A DNA stretch of 64,000 nt. Source: Cardamine occulta (taxonomy: Eukaryota > Streptophyta > Magnoliopsida > Brassicales > Brassicaceae). Location of the stretch: the NCBI GenBank assembly GCA_028015245.1, contig CM051389.1, positions 61,735 through 125,734 of the forward strand, read 5' to 3'. Of the stretch, positions 27,052 to 40,658 are shown piece after piece (position 1 is the first letter of the stretch; each line of letters opens with the position of its first letter). A program made the translations under genes and the position numbers. The notes beneath the pieces are model-generated. The model was not told where the DNA came from. It did no database searches and saw nothing but the letters and a program-made list of their open reading frames with translations.

Positions 27052-30000
27052 CATGCATTACAACTTATTTTTAGTTCTTTTAGTTCTAAGAATCTTATAG
27101 GAGTTTCTAATGGTGACTAAGGGGCTTTGTAGCAAGACGACACATATGGAGGCTTAAACAACACCTATTGATGTGAATTTGAAGAATCAATGGTTTCATT
27201 GATAAGAATGTGGCCATTTTCAAGCTGATTCACCTATAAACAGAGTTATGAACCTTGAGGATGCAAATAAGAGTGAATCAAAGTGTTGAAGTGTAGTCAA
27301 AAGCGGTGAATATTTTACAACTGCTTTGAGATGTTCAAGAAAGGTGGAGAAGCAAGTCAAAGTACGAAACATGCATTACAACTTATTTTTAGTTCTTTTA
27401 GTTCTAAGAATCTTATAGGAGTTTCTAATGGTGACTAAGGGGCTTTGTAGCAAGGCGACACATATGGAGGCTTAAAGAACACCTATTGATGTGAATTTGA
27501 AGAATCAATGGTTTCATTGATAAGAATGTGGCCATTTTCAAGCTGATTCACCTATAAACAGAGTTATGAACCTTGAGGATGCAAATAAGAGTGAATCAAA
27601 GTGTTGAAGTGTAGTCAAAGCGGTGAATATTTTACAAGCTGCTTTGAGATGTTCAAGAAAGGTGTAGAAGCAAATCAAAGTAAGAAACATGCATTACAAC
27701 TTATTTTTAGTTCTTTTAGTTCTAAGAATCTTATAGGAGTTTCTAATGGTGACTAAGGGGCTTTGTAGCAAGGCGACACATATGGAGGCTTAAACAACAC
27801 CTATTGATGTGAATTTGAAGAATCAATGGTTTCATTGATAAGAATGTGGCCATTTTCAAGCTGATTCACCTATAAACAGAGTTATGAACCTTTATGGATG
27901 CAAATAAGAGTGAATCAAAGTGTTGAAGTGTAGTCAAAAGCGGTGAATATTTTACAACTGCTTTGAGATGTTCAAGAAAGGTGTAGAAGCAAATCAAAGT
28001 AAGAAACATGCATTACAACTTATTTTTAGTTCTTTTAGTTCTAAGAATCTTATAGGAGTTTCTAATGGTGACTAAGGGGCTTTGTAGCAAGGCGACACAT
28101 ATGGAGGCTTAAACAACACCTATTGATGTGAATTTGAAGAATCAATGGTTTCATTGATAAGAATGTGGCCATTTTCAAGCTGATTCACCTATAAACAGAG
28201 TTATGAACCTTGAGGATGCAAATAAGAGTGAATCAAAGTGTTGAAGTGTAGTCAAATGCGGGGAATATTTTACAACTGCTTTGAGATGTTCAAGAAAGGT
28301 GTAGAAGCAAATCAAAGTAAGAAACATGCATTACAACTTATTTTTAGTTCTTTTAGTTCTAAGAATCTTATAGGAGGTTCTAATGGTGACTAAGGGGCTT
28401 TGTAGCAAGACGACACATATGGAGGCTTAAACAACACCTATTGATGTGAATTTGAAGAATCAATGGTTTCATTGATAAGAATGTGGCCATTTTCAAGCTG
28501 ATTCACCTATAAACAGAGTTATGAACCTTCAGGATGCAAATAAGAGTGAATCAAAGTGTTGAAGTGTAGTCAAAGGCGGTGAATATTTTACAACTGCTTT
28601 GAGATGTTCAAGAAAGGTGTAGAAGCAAATCAAAGTAAGAAACATGCATTACAACTTATTTTTAGTTCTTTTAGTTCTAAGAATCTTATAGGAGTTTCTA
28701 ATGGTGACTAAGGGGCTTTGTAGCAAGACGACACATATGGAGGCTTAAACAACACCTATTGATGTGAATTTGAAGAATCAATGGTTTCATTGATAAGAAT
28801 GTGGCCATTTTCAAGCTGATTCACCTATAAACAGAGTTATGAACATTAAGTTTGCAAATAAAAGTGAATCGAAGTGTTGAAGTGTAGTCAAAGGAGGTGA
28901 ATCTCTTACAACTGCTTTGAGATGTTCAAGAAAGGTGTAGAAGCAAATCAAAGTAAGAAACATGCATTACAACTTATTTATTAGTTCTTTTAGTTCTAAG
29001 AATCTTATAGGAGTTTCTAATGGTGAATAAGGGGCTTTGTAGCAAGGCGACACATATGGAGGCTTAAACAACACCTATTGATGTGAATTTGAAGAATCAA
29101 TGGTTTCATTGATAAGAATGTGGCCATTTTCAAGCTGATTCACCTATAAACAGAGTTATGAACCTTGAGGATGCAAATAAGAGTGAATCAAAGTGTTGAA
29201 GTGTAGTCAAAGGCGGTGAATATTTTACAACTGCTCTGAGATGTTCAAGAAAGGTGTAGAAGCCAATCAAAGTAAGAAACATGCCTTACAACTTCTTTCT
29301 AGTTCTTTTAGTTCTAAGAATCTTATAGGAGTTTCTAATGGTGACTAAGGGGCTTTGTAGCAAGACGACACATATGGAGGCTTAAACAACACCTATTGAT
29401 GTGAATTTGAAGAATCAATGGTTTCATTGATAAGAATGTGGCCATTTTCAAGCTGATTCACCTATAAACAGAGTTATGAACCTTGAGGATGCAAATAAGA
29501 GTGAATCAAAGTGTTAAAGTGTAGTCAAAGGCGGTGAATATTTTACAATTGCTTTGAGATGTTCAAGAAAGGTGTAGAAGCAAATCAAAGTAAGAAACAT
29601 GCATTACAACTTATTTTATAGTTCTTTTAGTTCTAAGAATCTTATAGGAGTTCCTAATGGTGAATAAGGGCCGTTGTAGGAAAACGACACATATTGAGGC
29701 TTAAACAACACCTATTGATGTGAATTTGAAGAATCAATGGTTTCATTGATAAGAATTTGGCCATTTTCAAGCTGATTCACCTATAAACAGAGTTATGAAC
29801 CTTTAGGATGCAAATAAGAGTGAATCAAAGTGTTGAAGTGTAGTCAAAGGCGGTGAATATTTTACAACTGCTTTGAGATGTTCAAGAAAGGTGTAGAAGC
29901 AAATCAAAGTAAGAAACATGCATTACAACTTATTTTTAGTTCTTTTAGTTCTAAGAATCTTATAGGAGTTTCTAATGGTGACTAAGGGGCTTTGTAGCAA

Positions 30001-31365
30001 GACGACACATATGGAGGCTTAAACAACACCTATTGATGTGAATTTGAAGAATCAATGGTTTCATTGATAAGAATGTGGCCATTTTCAAGCTGATTCACCT
30101 ATAAACAGAGTTATGAACCTTCAGGATGCAAATAAGAGTGAATCAAAGTGTTGAAGTGTAGTCAAAAGCGGTGAATAATTAACAACTGCTTTGACATGTT
30201 CAATAAAGGTGTAGAAGCAAATCAAAGTAAGAAACATGCATGTCAACTTATTTTTAGTTCTTTTAGTTCTAATAATCTTATAGGAGTTTCTAATGGTGAC
30301 TAAGGGGCTTTGTAGCAAGGCGACACATATGGAGGCTTAAACAACACCTATTGATGTGAATTTGAAGAATCAATGGTTTCATTGATAAGAATTTGGCCAT
30401 TTTCAAGCTGATTCACCTATAAACAGAGTTATGAACCTTGAGGATGCAAATAAGAGTGAATCAAAGTGTTGAAGTGTAGTCAAAAGCGGTGAATATTTTA
30501 GAACTGCTTTGAGATGTTCAAGAAAGGTGTAGAAGCAAATCAAAGTAAGAAACATGCATTACAACTTATTTTTAGTTCTTTTAGTTCTAAGAATCTTATA
30601 GGAGTTTCTAATGGTGACTAAGGGGCTTTGTAGCAAGACGACACATATGGAGGCTTAAACAACACCTATTGATGTGAATTTGAAGAATCAATGGTTTCAT
30701 TGATAAGAATGTGGCCATTTTCAAGCTGATTCACCTATAAACAGAGTTATGAACCTTCAGGATGCAAATAAGAGTGAATCAAAGTGTTGAAGTGTAGTCA
30801 AGGCGGTGAATATTTTACAACTGCTTTGAGATGTTCAAGAAAGGTGTAGAAGCAAATCAAAGTAAGAAACATGCATTACAACTTATTTTTAGTTCTTTTA
30901 GTTCTAAGAATCTTATAGGAGTTTCTAATGGTGACTAAGGGGCTTTGTAGCAAGACGACACATATGGAGGCTTAAACAACACCTATTGATGTGAATTTGA
31001 AGAATCAATGGTTTCATTGATAAGAATGTGGCCATTTTCAAGCTGATTCACCTATAAACAGAGTTATGAACCTTCAGGATGCAAATAAGAGTGAATCAAA
31101 GTGTTGAAGTGTAGTCAAAGGCGGTGAATATTTTACAACTGCTTTGAGATGTTCAAGAAAGGTGTAGAAGCAAATCAAAGTAAGAAACATGCATTACAAC
31201 TTATTTTTAGTTCTTTTAGTTCTAAGAATCTTATAGGAGTTTCTAATGGTGACTAAGGGGCTTTGTAGCAAGACGACACATATGGAGGCTTAAACAACAC
31301 CTATTGATGTGAATTTGAAGAATCAATGGTTTCATTGATAAGAATGTGGCCATTTTCAAGCTGAT

Positions 31366-31428
31366 ACACCTGTAGACCGAGGTGTAAGGCTAGAGGGTGC
31401 AACTAAGAGGGCATCAAAGCGTTGAAGA
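31366..31428 (+). other. Cluster of substitutions in a type B unit
   Basis: From gatacacctg through gagggtgcaac to gaagagtagtc, many positions differ from the usual cacctataaacagag, gttatgaacc and atgcaaataag. Length is conserved, and many changes are to G or C. The surrounding units are close to consensus. Confidence 0.7.
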
Positions 31429-32138
31429 GTAGTCAAAGGCGGTGAATATTTTACAACTGCTTTGAGATGTTCAAACAAGGTGTAGAAGCAAATCAAAGTA
31501 AGAAACATGCATTACAACTTATTTTTAGTTCTTTTAGTTCTAAGAATCTTATAGGAGTTTCTAATGGTGACTAAGGGGCTTTGTAGCAAGACGACACATA
31601 TGGAGGCTTAAACAACACCTATTGATGTGAATTTGAAGAATCAATGGTTTCATTGATAAGAATGTGGCCATTTTCAAGCTGATTCACCTATAAACAGAGT
31701 TATGAACCTTTAGGATGCAAATAAGAGTGAATCAAAGTGTTGAAGTGTAGTCAAAGGCGGTGAATATTTTACAACTGCTTTGAGATGTTCAAGAAAGGTG
31801 TAGAAGCAAATCAAAGTAAGAAACATGCATTACAACTTATTTTTAGTTCTTTTAGTTCTAAGAATCTTATAGGAGTTATTAATGGTGACTAAGGGGCTTT
31901 GTAGCAAGACACATATGGAGGCTTAAACAACACCTATTGATGTGAATTTGAAGAATCAATGGTTTCATTGATAAGAATGTGGCCATTTTCAAGCTGATTC
32001 ACCTATAAACAGAGTTATGAACCTTCAGGATGCAAATAAGAGTGAATCAAAGTGTTGAAGTGTAGTCAAAGGCGGGGAATATTTTACAACTGCTTTGAGA
32101 TGTTCAAAAAAGGTGTAGAAGCAAATCAAAGTAAGAAA

Positions 32139-32457
32139 CATGCATTACAGCTTATCCCATAGTTTTTTTAGTTCTAAGAATCTCATAAGAGTTTCTAATG
32201 GTGAATAAGGGGCTTTGTAGCAAGACGACACATATGGAGGCTTAAACAACACCTATTGATGTGAATTTGAAGAATCAATGGTTTCATTGAGAAGAATTTG
32301 GCCATTTTCAAGCTGATTCACCTATAAACAGAGTTATGAACCTTTAGGATGCAAATAAGAGTGAATCAAAGTGTTGAAGTGTAGTCAAAGGCGGTGAATA
32401 TTTTACAACTGCTTTGAGATGTTCAAAAAAGGTGTAGAAGCAAATCAAAGTAAGAAA
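32139..32457 (+). repeat. Type C monomer (319 bp)
   Basis: Full type C haplotype including the T run, cataag, gagaag, cctttagg and caaaaaagg. The preceding unit has the rare ttattaat variant and a 4-base deletion in gacgacacat (near 31908). The next C unit is 2863 bp (9 units) downstream. Confidence 0.9.
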
Positions 32458-34575
32458 CATGCATTACAACTTATTTTTAGTTCTTTTAGTTCTAAGAATC
32501 TTATAGGAGTTTCTAATGGTGACTAAGGGGCTTTGTAGCAAGACGACACATATGGAGGCTTAAACAACACCTATTGATGTGAATTTGAAGAATCAATGGT
32601 TTCATTGATAAGAATGTGGCCATTTTCAAGCTGATTCACCTATAAACAGAGTTATGAACCTTCAGGATGCAAATAAGAGTGAATCAAAGTGTTGAAGTGT
32701 AGTCAAAGGCGGTGAATATTTTACAACTGCTTTGAGATGTTCAAAAAAGGTGTAGAAGCAAATCAAAGTAAGAAACATGCATTACAACTTATTTTTAGTT
32801 CTTTTAGTTCTAAGAATCTTATAGGAGTTTCTAATGGTGACTAAGGGGCTTTGTAGCAAGACGACACATATGGAGGCTTAAACAACACCTATTGATGTGA
32901 ATTTGAAGAATCAATGGTTTCATTGATAAGAATGTGGCCATTTTCAAGCTGATTCACCTATAAACAGAGTTATGAACCTTTAGGATGCAAATAAGAGTGA
33001 ATCAAAGTGTTGAAGTGTAGTCAAAGGCGGTGAATATTTTACAACTGCTTTGAGATGTTCAAGAAAGGTGTAGAAGCAAATCAAAGTAAGAAACAAGCAT
33101 TACAACTTATTCTTAGTTTTTTTAGTTCTAAGAATCTCATAAGAGTTTCTAATGGTGAATAAGGGGCTTTGTAGCAAGACGACACATATGGAGGCTTAAA
33201 CAACACCTATTGATGTGAATTTGAAGAATCAATGGTTTCATTGATAAGAATGTGGCCATTTTCAAGCTGATTCACCTATAAACAGAGTTATGAACCTTCA
33301 GGATGCAAATAAGAGTGAATCAAAGTGTTGAAGTGTAGTCAAAGGCGGTGAATATTTTACAACTGCTTTGAGATGTTCAAAAAGGTGTAGAAGCAAATCA
33401 AAGTAAGAAACATGCATTACAACTTATTTTTAGTTCTTTTAGTTCTAAGAATCTTATAGGAGTTTCTAATGGTGACTAAGGGGCTTTGTAGCAAGACGAC
33501 ACATATGGAGGCTTAAACAACACCTATTGATGTGAATTTGAAGAATCAATGGTTTCATTGATAAGAATGTGGCCATTTTCAAGCTGATTCACCTATAAAC
33601 AGAGTTATGAACCTTCAGGATGCAAATAAGAGTGAATCAAAGTGTTAAAGTGTAGTCAAAAGCGGTGAATATTTTACAACTGCTTTGAGATGTTCAAGAA
33701 AGGTGTAGAAGCAAATCAAAGTAAGAAACATGCATTACAACTTATTTTATAGTTCTTTTAGTTCTAAGAATCTCATAGGAGTTTCTAATGGTGAATAAGG
33801 GGCTTTGTAGCAAGACGACACATATGGAGGCTTAAACAACACCTATTGATGTGAATTTGAAGAATCAATGGTTTCATTGATAAGAATTTGGCCATTTTCA
33901 AGCTGATTCACCTATAAACAGAGTTATGAACCTTTAGGATGCAAATAAGAGTGAATCAAAGTGTTGAAGTGTAGTCAAAGGCGGTGAATATTTTACAACT
34001 GCTTTGAGATGTTCAAGAAAGGTGTAGAAGCAAATCAAAGTAAGAAACATGCATTACAACTTATTTTTAGTTCTTTTAGTTCTAAGAATCTTATAGGAGT
34101 TTCTAATGGTGACTAAGGGGCTTTGTAGCAAGACGACACATATGGAGGCTTAAACAACACCTATTGATGTGAATTTGAAGAATCAATGGTTTCATTGATA
34201 AGAATGTGGCCATTTTCAAGCTGATTCACCTATAAACAGAGTTATGAACCTTCAGGATGCAAATAAGAGTGAATCAAAGTGTTGAAGTGTAGTCAAAGGC
34301 GGTGAATATTTTACAACTGCTTTGAGATGTTCAAAAAAGGTGTAGAAGCAAATCAAAGTAAGAAACATGCATTACAACTTATTTTTAGTTCTTTTAGTTC
34401 TAAGAATCTTATAGGAGTTTCTAATGGTGACTAAGGGGCTTTGTAGCAAGACGACACATATGGAGGCTTAAACAACACCTATTGATGTGAATTTGAAGAA
34501 TCAATGGTTTCATTGATAAGAATGTGGCCATTTTCAAGCTGATTCACCTATAAACAGAGTTATGAACCTTGAGGA

Positions 34576-34708
34576 GACAAATAAGGGGGAATCAAAGTGT
34601 TGAAGTGTAGTCAAAGGCGGTGACTATTTAACAACTGCTTTGAGATGTTCAAGAAAGGTGTAGAAGCAAATCAAATTAAGAAACATGCACCACAACTTAG
34701 CTGCATTT
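34576..34708 (+). other. Scattered substitutions across a unit boundary
   Basis: Changes include gaggagacaaataag, ggggaatc, gactatttaac, aaattaag, catgcaccacaac and cttagctgcattt. Length is nearly unchanged. The following unit is of type A. Confidence 0.65.
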
Positions 34709-35001
34709 CTTTTAGTTCTAAGAATCTCATAGGAGTTTCTAATGGTGAATAAGGGGCTTTGTAGCAAGACGACACATATGGAGGCTTAAACAACACCTAT
34801 TGATGTGAATTTGAAGAATCAATGGTTTCATTGATAAGAATTTGGCCATTTTCAAGCTGATTCACCTATAAACAGAGTTATGAACCTTTAGGATGCAAAT
34901 AAGAGTGAATCAAAGTGTTGAAGTGTAGTCAAAGGCGGTGAATATTTTACAACTGCTTTGAGATGTTCAAGAAAGGTGTAGAAGCAAATCAAAGTAAGAA
35001 A

Positions 35002-35320
35002 CATGCATTACAGCTTATCCCATAGTTCTTTTAGTTCTAAGAATCTCATAAGAGTTTCTAATGGTGAATAAGGGGCTTTGTAGCAAGACGACACATATGG
35101 AGGCTTAAACAACACCTATTGATGTGAATTTGAAGAATCAATGGTTTCATTGAGAAGAATTTGGCCATTTTCAAGCTGATTCACCTATAAACAGAGTTAT
35201 GAACCTTTAGGATGCAAATAAGAGTGAATCAAAGTGTTGAAGTGTAGTCAAAGGCGGTGAATATTTTACAACTGCTTTGAGATGTTCAAAAAAGGTGTAG
35301 AAGCAAATCAAAGTAAGAAA
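35002..35320 (+). repeat. Type C monomer (319 bp)
   Basis: Carries the type C haplotype: cagcttatcccatag, atctcataag, ggtgaataagg, cattgagaag, aatttgg, cctttagg and caaaaaagg. The gataag to gagaag change removes one base pair from the central dyad. This copy has ttctttt rather than the long T run of most C units. Confidence 0.9.
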
Positions 35321-35340
35321 CATGCATTACAACTTATTTT

Positions 35341-35359
35341 TAGTTCTTTTAGTTCTAAG
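35341..35359 (+). repeat. Nine-base tandem duplication in the unit
   Basis: The sequence tagttctttt followed by agttctaag reads as two 9-base copies, tagttcttt and tagttctaa, which differ at one position. Just upstream lies the most variable short stretch of the monomer (tttttag, cccatag, ttatag, ctcatag), whose one-base length difference makes units 318 or 319 bp. Confidence 0.6.
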
Positions 35360-35453
35360 AATCTTATAGGAGTTTCTAATGGTGACTAAGGGGCTTTGTA
35401 GCAAGACGACACATATGGAGGCTTAAACAACACCTATTGATGTGAATTTGAAG

Positions 35454-35471
35454 AATCAATGGTTTCATTGA
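35454..35471. repeat. Dyad symmetry within the monomer
   Basis: The stretch atcaatg-gttt-cattgat is a perfect 7-bp inverted repeat with a 4-base spacer. It recurs in most well-preserved monomers, for example at 20497-20514. An upstream attgat, 19 bases before the left arm, is also complementary to that arm, so two mutually exclusive hairpins are possible. Type C units lose one pair (cattgag). Short dyads are known in centromeric satellites of many species; a function here is only inferred. Confidence 0.75.
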
Positions 35472-35638
35472 TAAGAATGTGGCCATTTTCAAGCTGATTC
35501 ACCTATAAACAGAGTTATGAACCTTCAGGATGCAAATAAGAGTGAATCAAAGTGTTGAAGTGTAGTCAAAGGCGGTGAATATTTTACAACTGCTTTGAGA
35601 TGTTCAAGAAAGGTGTAGAAGCAAATCAAAGTAAGAAA

Positions 35639-35957
35639 CATGCATTACAGCTTATCCCATAGTTCTTTTAGTTCTAAGAATCTCATAGGAGTTTCTAATG
35701 GTGAATAAGGGGCTTTGTAGCAAGACGACACATATGGAGGCTTAAACAACACCTATTGATGTGAATTTGAAGAATCAATGGTTTCATTGATAAGAATTTG
35801 GCCATTTTCAAGCTGATTCACCTATAAACAGAGTTATGAACCTTCAGGATGCAAATAAGAGTGAATCAAAGTGTTGAAGTGTAGTCAAAGGCGGTGAATA
35901 TTTTACAACTGCTTTGAGATGTTCAAGAAAGGTGTAGAAGCAAATCAAAGTAAGAAA
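35639..35957 (+). repeat. Reference type A monomer (319 bp)
   Basis: Differs from the preceding B unit by a linked set: cagcttatcccatag instead of caacttatttttag (one base longer), atctcatagg, ggtgaataagg and aatttgg. The same combination recurs widely, for example near 15270, 16550, 42000, 47410 and 57590. The linkage across more than 150 bp shows that A and B are real lineages of the satellite rather than independent point changes. Confidence 0.92.
35755..35801 (+). repeat. Internal direct repeat inside the type A unit
   Basis: The segments attgatgtgaatttg and attgataagaatttg match at 13 of 15 positions and start 31 bp apart. The second overlaps the right arm of the dyad. The match is slightly weaker in type B units, which read aatgtgg. 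It may be a relic of a short duplication in the ancestral unit. Confidence 0.65.
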
Positions 35958-38900
35958 CATGCATTACAACTTATTTTTAGTTCTTTTAGTTCTAAGAATC
36001 TTATAGGAGTTATTAATGGTGACTAAGGGGCTTTGTAGCAAGACGACACATATGGAGGCTTAAACAACACCTATTGATGTGAATTTGAAGAATCAATGGT
36101 TTCATTGATAAGAATGTGGCCATTTTCAAGCTGATTCACCTATAAACAGAGTTATGAACCTTCAGGATGCAAATAAGAGTGAATCAAAGTGTTAAAGTGT
36201 AGTCAAAGGCGGTGAATATTTTACAACTGCTTTGAGATGTTCAAGAAAGGTGTAGAAGCAAATCAAAGTAAGAAACATGCATTACAACTTATTTTTAGTT
36301 CTTTTAGTTCTAAGAATCTTATAGGAGTTTCTAATGGTGACTAAGGGGCTTTGTAGCAAGACGACACATATGGAGGCTTAAACAACACCTATTGATGTGA
36401 ATTTGAAGAATCAATGGTTTCATTGATAAGAATGTGGCCATTTTCAAGCTGATTCACCTATAAACAGAGTTATGAACCTTCAGGATGCAAATAAGAGTGA
36501 ATCAAAGTGTTGAAGTGTAGTCAAAGGCGGTGAATATTTTACAACTGCTTTGAGATGTTCAAGAAAGGTGTAGAAGCAAATCAAAGTAAGAAACATGCAT
36601 TACAACTTATTTTTAGTTCTTTTAGTTCTAAGAATCTTATAGGAGTTTCTAATGGTGACTAAGGGGCTTTGTAGCAAGACGACACATATGGAGGCTTAAA
36701 CAACACCTATTGATGTGAATTTGAAGAATCAATGGTTTCATTGATAAGAATGTGGCCATTTTCAAGCTGATTCACCTATAAACAGAGTTATGAACCTTTA
36801 GGATGCAAATAAGAGTGAATCAAAGTGTTGAAGTGTAGTCAAAGGCGGTGAATATTTTACAACTGCTTTGAGATGTTCAAAAAAGGTGTAGAAGCAAATC
36901 AAAGTAAGAAACATGCATTACAACTTATTTTTAGTTCTTTTAGTTCTAAGAATCTTATAGGAGTTTCTAATGGTGACTAAGGGGCTTTGTAGCAAGACGA
37001 CACATATGGAGGCTTAAACAACACCTATTGATGTGAATTTGAAGAATCAATGGTTTCATTGATAAGAATGTGGCCATTTTCAAGCTGATTCACCTATAAA
37101 CAGAGTTATGAACCTTCAGGATGCAAATAAGAGTGAATCAAAGTGTTGAAGTGTAGTCAAAGGCGGTGAATATTTTACAACTGCTTTGAGATGTTCAAGA
37201 AAGGTGTAGAAGCAAATCAAAGTAAGAAACATGCATTACAACTTATTTATAGTTCTTTTAGTTCTAAGAATCTAATAGGAGTTTCTAATGGTGAATAAGG
37301 GGCTTTGTAGCAAGACGACACATATGGAGGCTTAAACAACACCTATTGATGTGAATTTGAAGAATCAATGGTTTCATTGATAAGAATTTGGCCATTTTCA
37401 AGCTGATTCACCTATAAACAGAGTTATGAACCTTCAGGATGCAAATAAGAGTGAATCAAAGTGTTGAAGTGTAGTCAAAGGCGGTGAATATTTTACAACT
37501 GCTTTGAGATGTTCAAGAAAGGTGTAGAAGCAAATCAAAGTAAGAAACATGCATTACAACTTATTTTTAGTTCTTTTAGTTCTAAGAATCTTATAGGAGT
37601 TTCTAATGGTGACTAAGGGGCTTTGTAGCAAGACGACACATATGGAGGCCTAAACAAACCTATTGATGTGAATTTGAAGAATCAATGGTTTCATTGATAA
37701 GAATGTGGCCATTTTCAAGCTGATTCACCTATAAACAGAGTTATGAACCTTGAGGATGCAAATAAGAGTGAATCAAAGTGTTGAAGTGTAGTCAAAAGCG
37801 GTGAATATTTTACAACTGCTTTGAGATGTTCAAGAAAGGTGTAGAAGCAAATCAAAGTAAGAAACATGCATTACGACTTCTTTTTAGTTCTTTTAGTGCT
37901 AAGAATCTTATAGGAGTTTCTAATGGTGACTAAGGGGCTTTGGAGAAAGGCGACACATATGGGGGCTTAAACATCACATATTGATGTGAATTTGAAGAAT
38001 CAATGGTTTCATTGATAAGAATGTGGCCATTTTCAAGCTGATTCACCTATAAACAGAGTTATGAACCTTGAGGATGCAAATAAGAGTGAATCAAAGTGTT
38101 GAAGTGTAGTCAAAAGCGGTGAATATTTTACAACTGCTTTGAGATGTTCAAGAAAGGTGTAGAAGCAAATCAAAGTAAGAAACATGCATTACAACTTATT
38201 TTTAGTTCTTTTAGTTCTAAGAATCTTATAGGAGTTTCTAATGGTGACTAAGGGGCTTTGTAGCAAGACGACACATATGGAGGCTTAAACAACACCTATT
38301 GATGTGAATTTGAAGAATCAATGGTTTCATTGATAAGAATGTGGCCATTTTCAAGCTGATTCACCTATAAACAGAGTTATGAACCTTCAGGATGCAAATA
38401 AGAGTGAATCAAAGTGTTGAAGTGTGGTCAAACGCGGTGTAGATTTTACAACTGCTTTGAGATGTTCAAGAAAGGTGTAGAAGCAAATCAAAGTAAGAAA
38501 CATGCATTACAACTTATTTTTAGTTCTTTTAGTTCTAAGAATCTTATAGGAGTTTCTAATGGTGACTAAGGGGCTTTGTAGCAAGACGACACATATGGAG
38601 GCTTAAACAACACCTATTGATGTGAATTTGAAGAATCAATGGTTTCATTGATAAGAATGTGGCCATTTTCAAGCTGATTCACCTATAAACAGAGTTATGA
38701 ACCTTCAGGATGCAAATAAGAGTGAATCAAAGTGTTGAAGTGTAGTCAAAGGCGGTGAATATTTTACAACTGCTTTGAGATGTTCAAGAAAGGTGTAGAA
38801 GCAAATCAAAGTAAGAAACATGCATTACAGCTTACCCCATAGTTCTTTTAGTTCTAAGAATCTCATAGGAGTTTCTAATGGTGAATAAGGGGCTTTGTAG

Positions 38901-40657
38901 CAAGACGACACATATGGAGGCTTAAACAACACCTATTGATGTGAATTTGAAGAATCAATGGTTTCATTGATAAGAATTTGGCCATTTTCAAGCTGATTCA
39001 CCTATAAAAAGAGTTATGAACCTTCAGGATGCACATAAGCGTGAATCAGAGGGTTGAAGTGTAGTCAAAAGCGGTGAATATTTTACAACTGCTTTGAGAT
39101 GTTCAAGAAAGGTGTAGAAGCAAATCAAAGTAAGAAACATGCATTACAACTTATTTTTAGTTCTTTTAGTTCTAAGAATCTTATAGGAGTTTCTAATGGT
39201 GACTAAGGGGCTTTGTAGCAAGACGACACATATGGAGGCTTAAACAACACCTATTGATGTGAATTTGAAGAATCAATGGGTTCATTGATAAGAATGTGGC
39301 CATTTTCAAGCTGATTCACCTATAAACAGAGTTATGAACCTTCGAGGATGCAAATAAGAGTAAATCAAAGTGTTGAAGTGTAGTCAAAGGCGGTGAATAT
39401 TTTACAACTGCTTTGAGATGTTCAAGAAAGGTGTAGAAGCAAATCAAAGTAAGAAACATGCATTACAACTTATTTTTAGTTCTTTTAGTTCTAAGAATCT
39501 TATAGGAGTTTCTAATGGTGACTAAGGGGCTTTGTAGCAAGACGACACATATGGAGGCTTAAACAACACCTATTGATGTGAATTTGAAGAATCAATGGTT
39601 TCATTGATAAGAATGTGGCCATTTTCAAGCTGATTCACCTATAAACAGAGTTATGAACCTTGAAGATGCAAATAAGAGTGAATCAAAGTGTTGAAGTGTA
39701 GTCAAAGGCGGTGAATATTTTACAACTGCTTTGAGATGTTCAAGAAAGGTGTAGAAGCAAATCAAAGTAAGAAACATGCATTACAACTTATTTTTAGTTC
39801 TTTTAGTTCTAAGAATCTTATAGGAGTTTCTAATGGTGACTAAGGGGCTTTGTAGCAAGACGACACATATGGAGGCTTAAACAACACCTATTGATGTGAA
39901 TTTGAAGAATCAATGGTTTCATTGATAAGAATGTGGCCATTTTCAAGCTGATTCACCTATAAACAGAGTTATGAACCTTGAGGATGCAAATAAGAGTGAA
40001 TCAAAGTGTTGAAGTGTAGTCAAAGCGGTGAATATTTTACAACTGCTTTGAGATGTTCAAGAAAGGTGTAGAAGCAAATCAAAGTAAGAAACATGCATTA
40101 CAACTTATTTTTAGTTCTTTTAGTTCTAAGAATCTTATAGGAGTTTCTAATGGTGACTAAGGGGCTTTGTAGCAAGACGACACATATGGAGGCTTAAACA
40201 ACACCTATTGATGTGAATTTCAAGAATCAATGGTTTCATTGATAAGAATGTGGCCATTTTCAAGCTGATTCACCTATAAACGGAGTTATGAACCTTCAGG
40301 ATGCAAATAAGAGTGAATCAAAGTGTTGATGTGTAGTCAAAGGCGGTGAATATTTTACAACTGCTTTGAGATGTTCAAGAAAGGTGTAGAAGCAAATCAA
40401 AGTAAGAAACATGCATTACAACTTATCTCATAGTTCTTTTAGTTCTAAGAATCTCATAAGAGTTTCTAATGGTGAATAAGGGGCTTTGTAGCAAGACGAC
40501 ACATATGGAGGCTTAAACAACACCTATTGATGTGAATATGAAGAATCAATGGTTTCATTGATAAGAATTTGGCCATTTTCAAGCTGATTCACCTATAAAC
40601 AGAGTTATGAACCTTCAGGATGCAAATAAGAGTGAATCAAAGTGTTGAAGTGTTGTC

Positions 40658-40658
40658 N
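40658..40658. other. Single undetermined base
   Basis: An isolated N in gttgtcnaagcgg. The unit also has gttgtc where others read gtagtc, and is short of one or two bases at this variable run. Confidence 0.99.

Larger units (their letters stand above)
35321..35638 (+). repeat. Reference type B monomer (318 bp)
   Basis: A clean example of the commonest unit, taken from one catgcattac to the next. It carries cttatttttag, atcttatagg, ggtgactaagg, aatgtgg, ccttcagg and caagaaagg. G+C is 111 of 318. It contains one ATGCAT and one CATATG palindrome, so enzymes cutting these should give a monomer ladder. Because 318 is a multiple of 3, reading frame is kept between successive B units, yet every frame meets a stop. 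The neighbours are a type C unit upstream and a type A unit downstream, so the three types can be compared directly. Confidence 0.95.

Noticed and set aside
24046..30318. Minus-strand open frames at 24046-24270 and 30121-30318 with similar products
   Set aside because: Both are opened by substitutions in variant monomers (the first overlaps the patch at 24169-24224). Their likeness is repeat identity.
35341..35400. Promoter or ribosome-binding-like strings (for example ataggag and atatggagg) upstream of possible start codons
   Set aside because: They recur in every monomer without an open frame after them, so they are sequence coincidence.
35321..35638. A CENP-B box in the monomer
   Set aside because: The nTTCGnnnnAnnCGGGn pattern is absent from the consensus unit; chance ttcg strings occur only in isolated variant copies.
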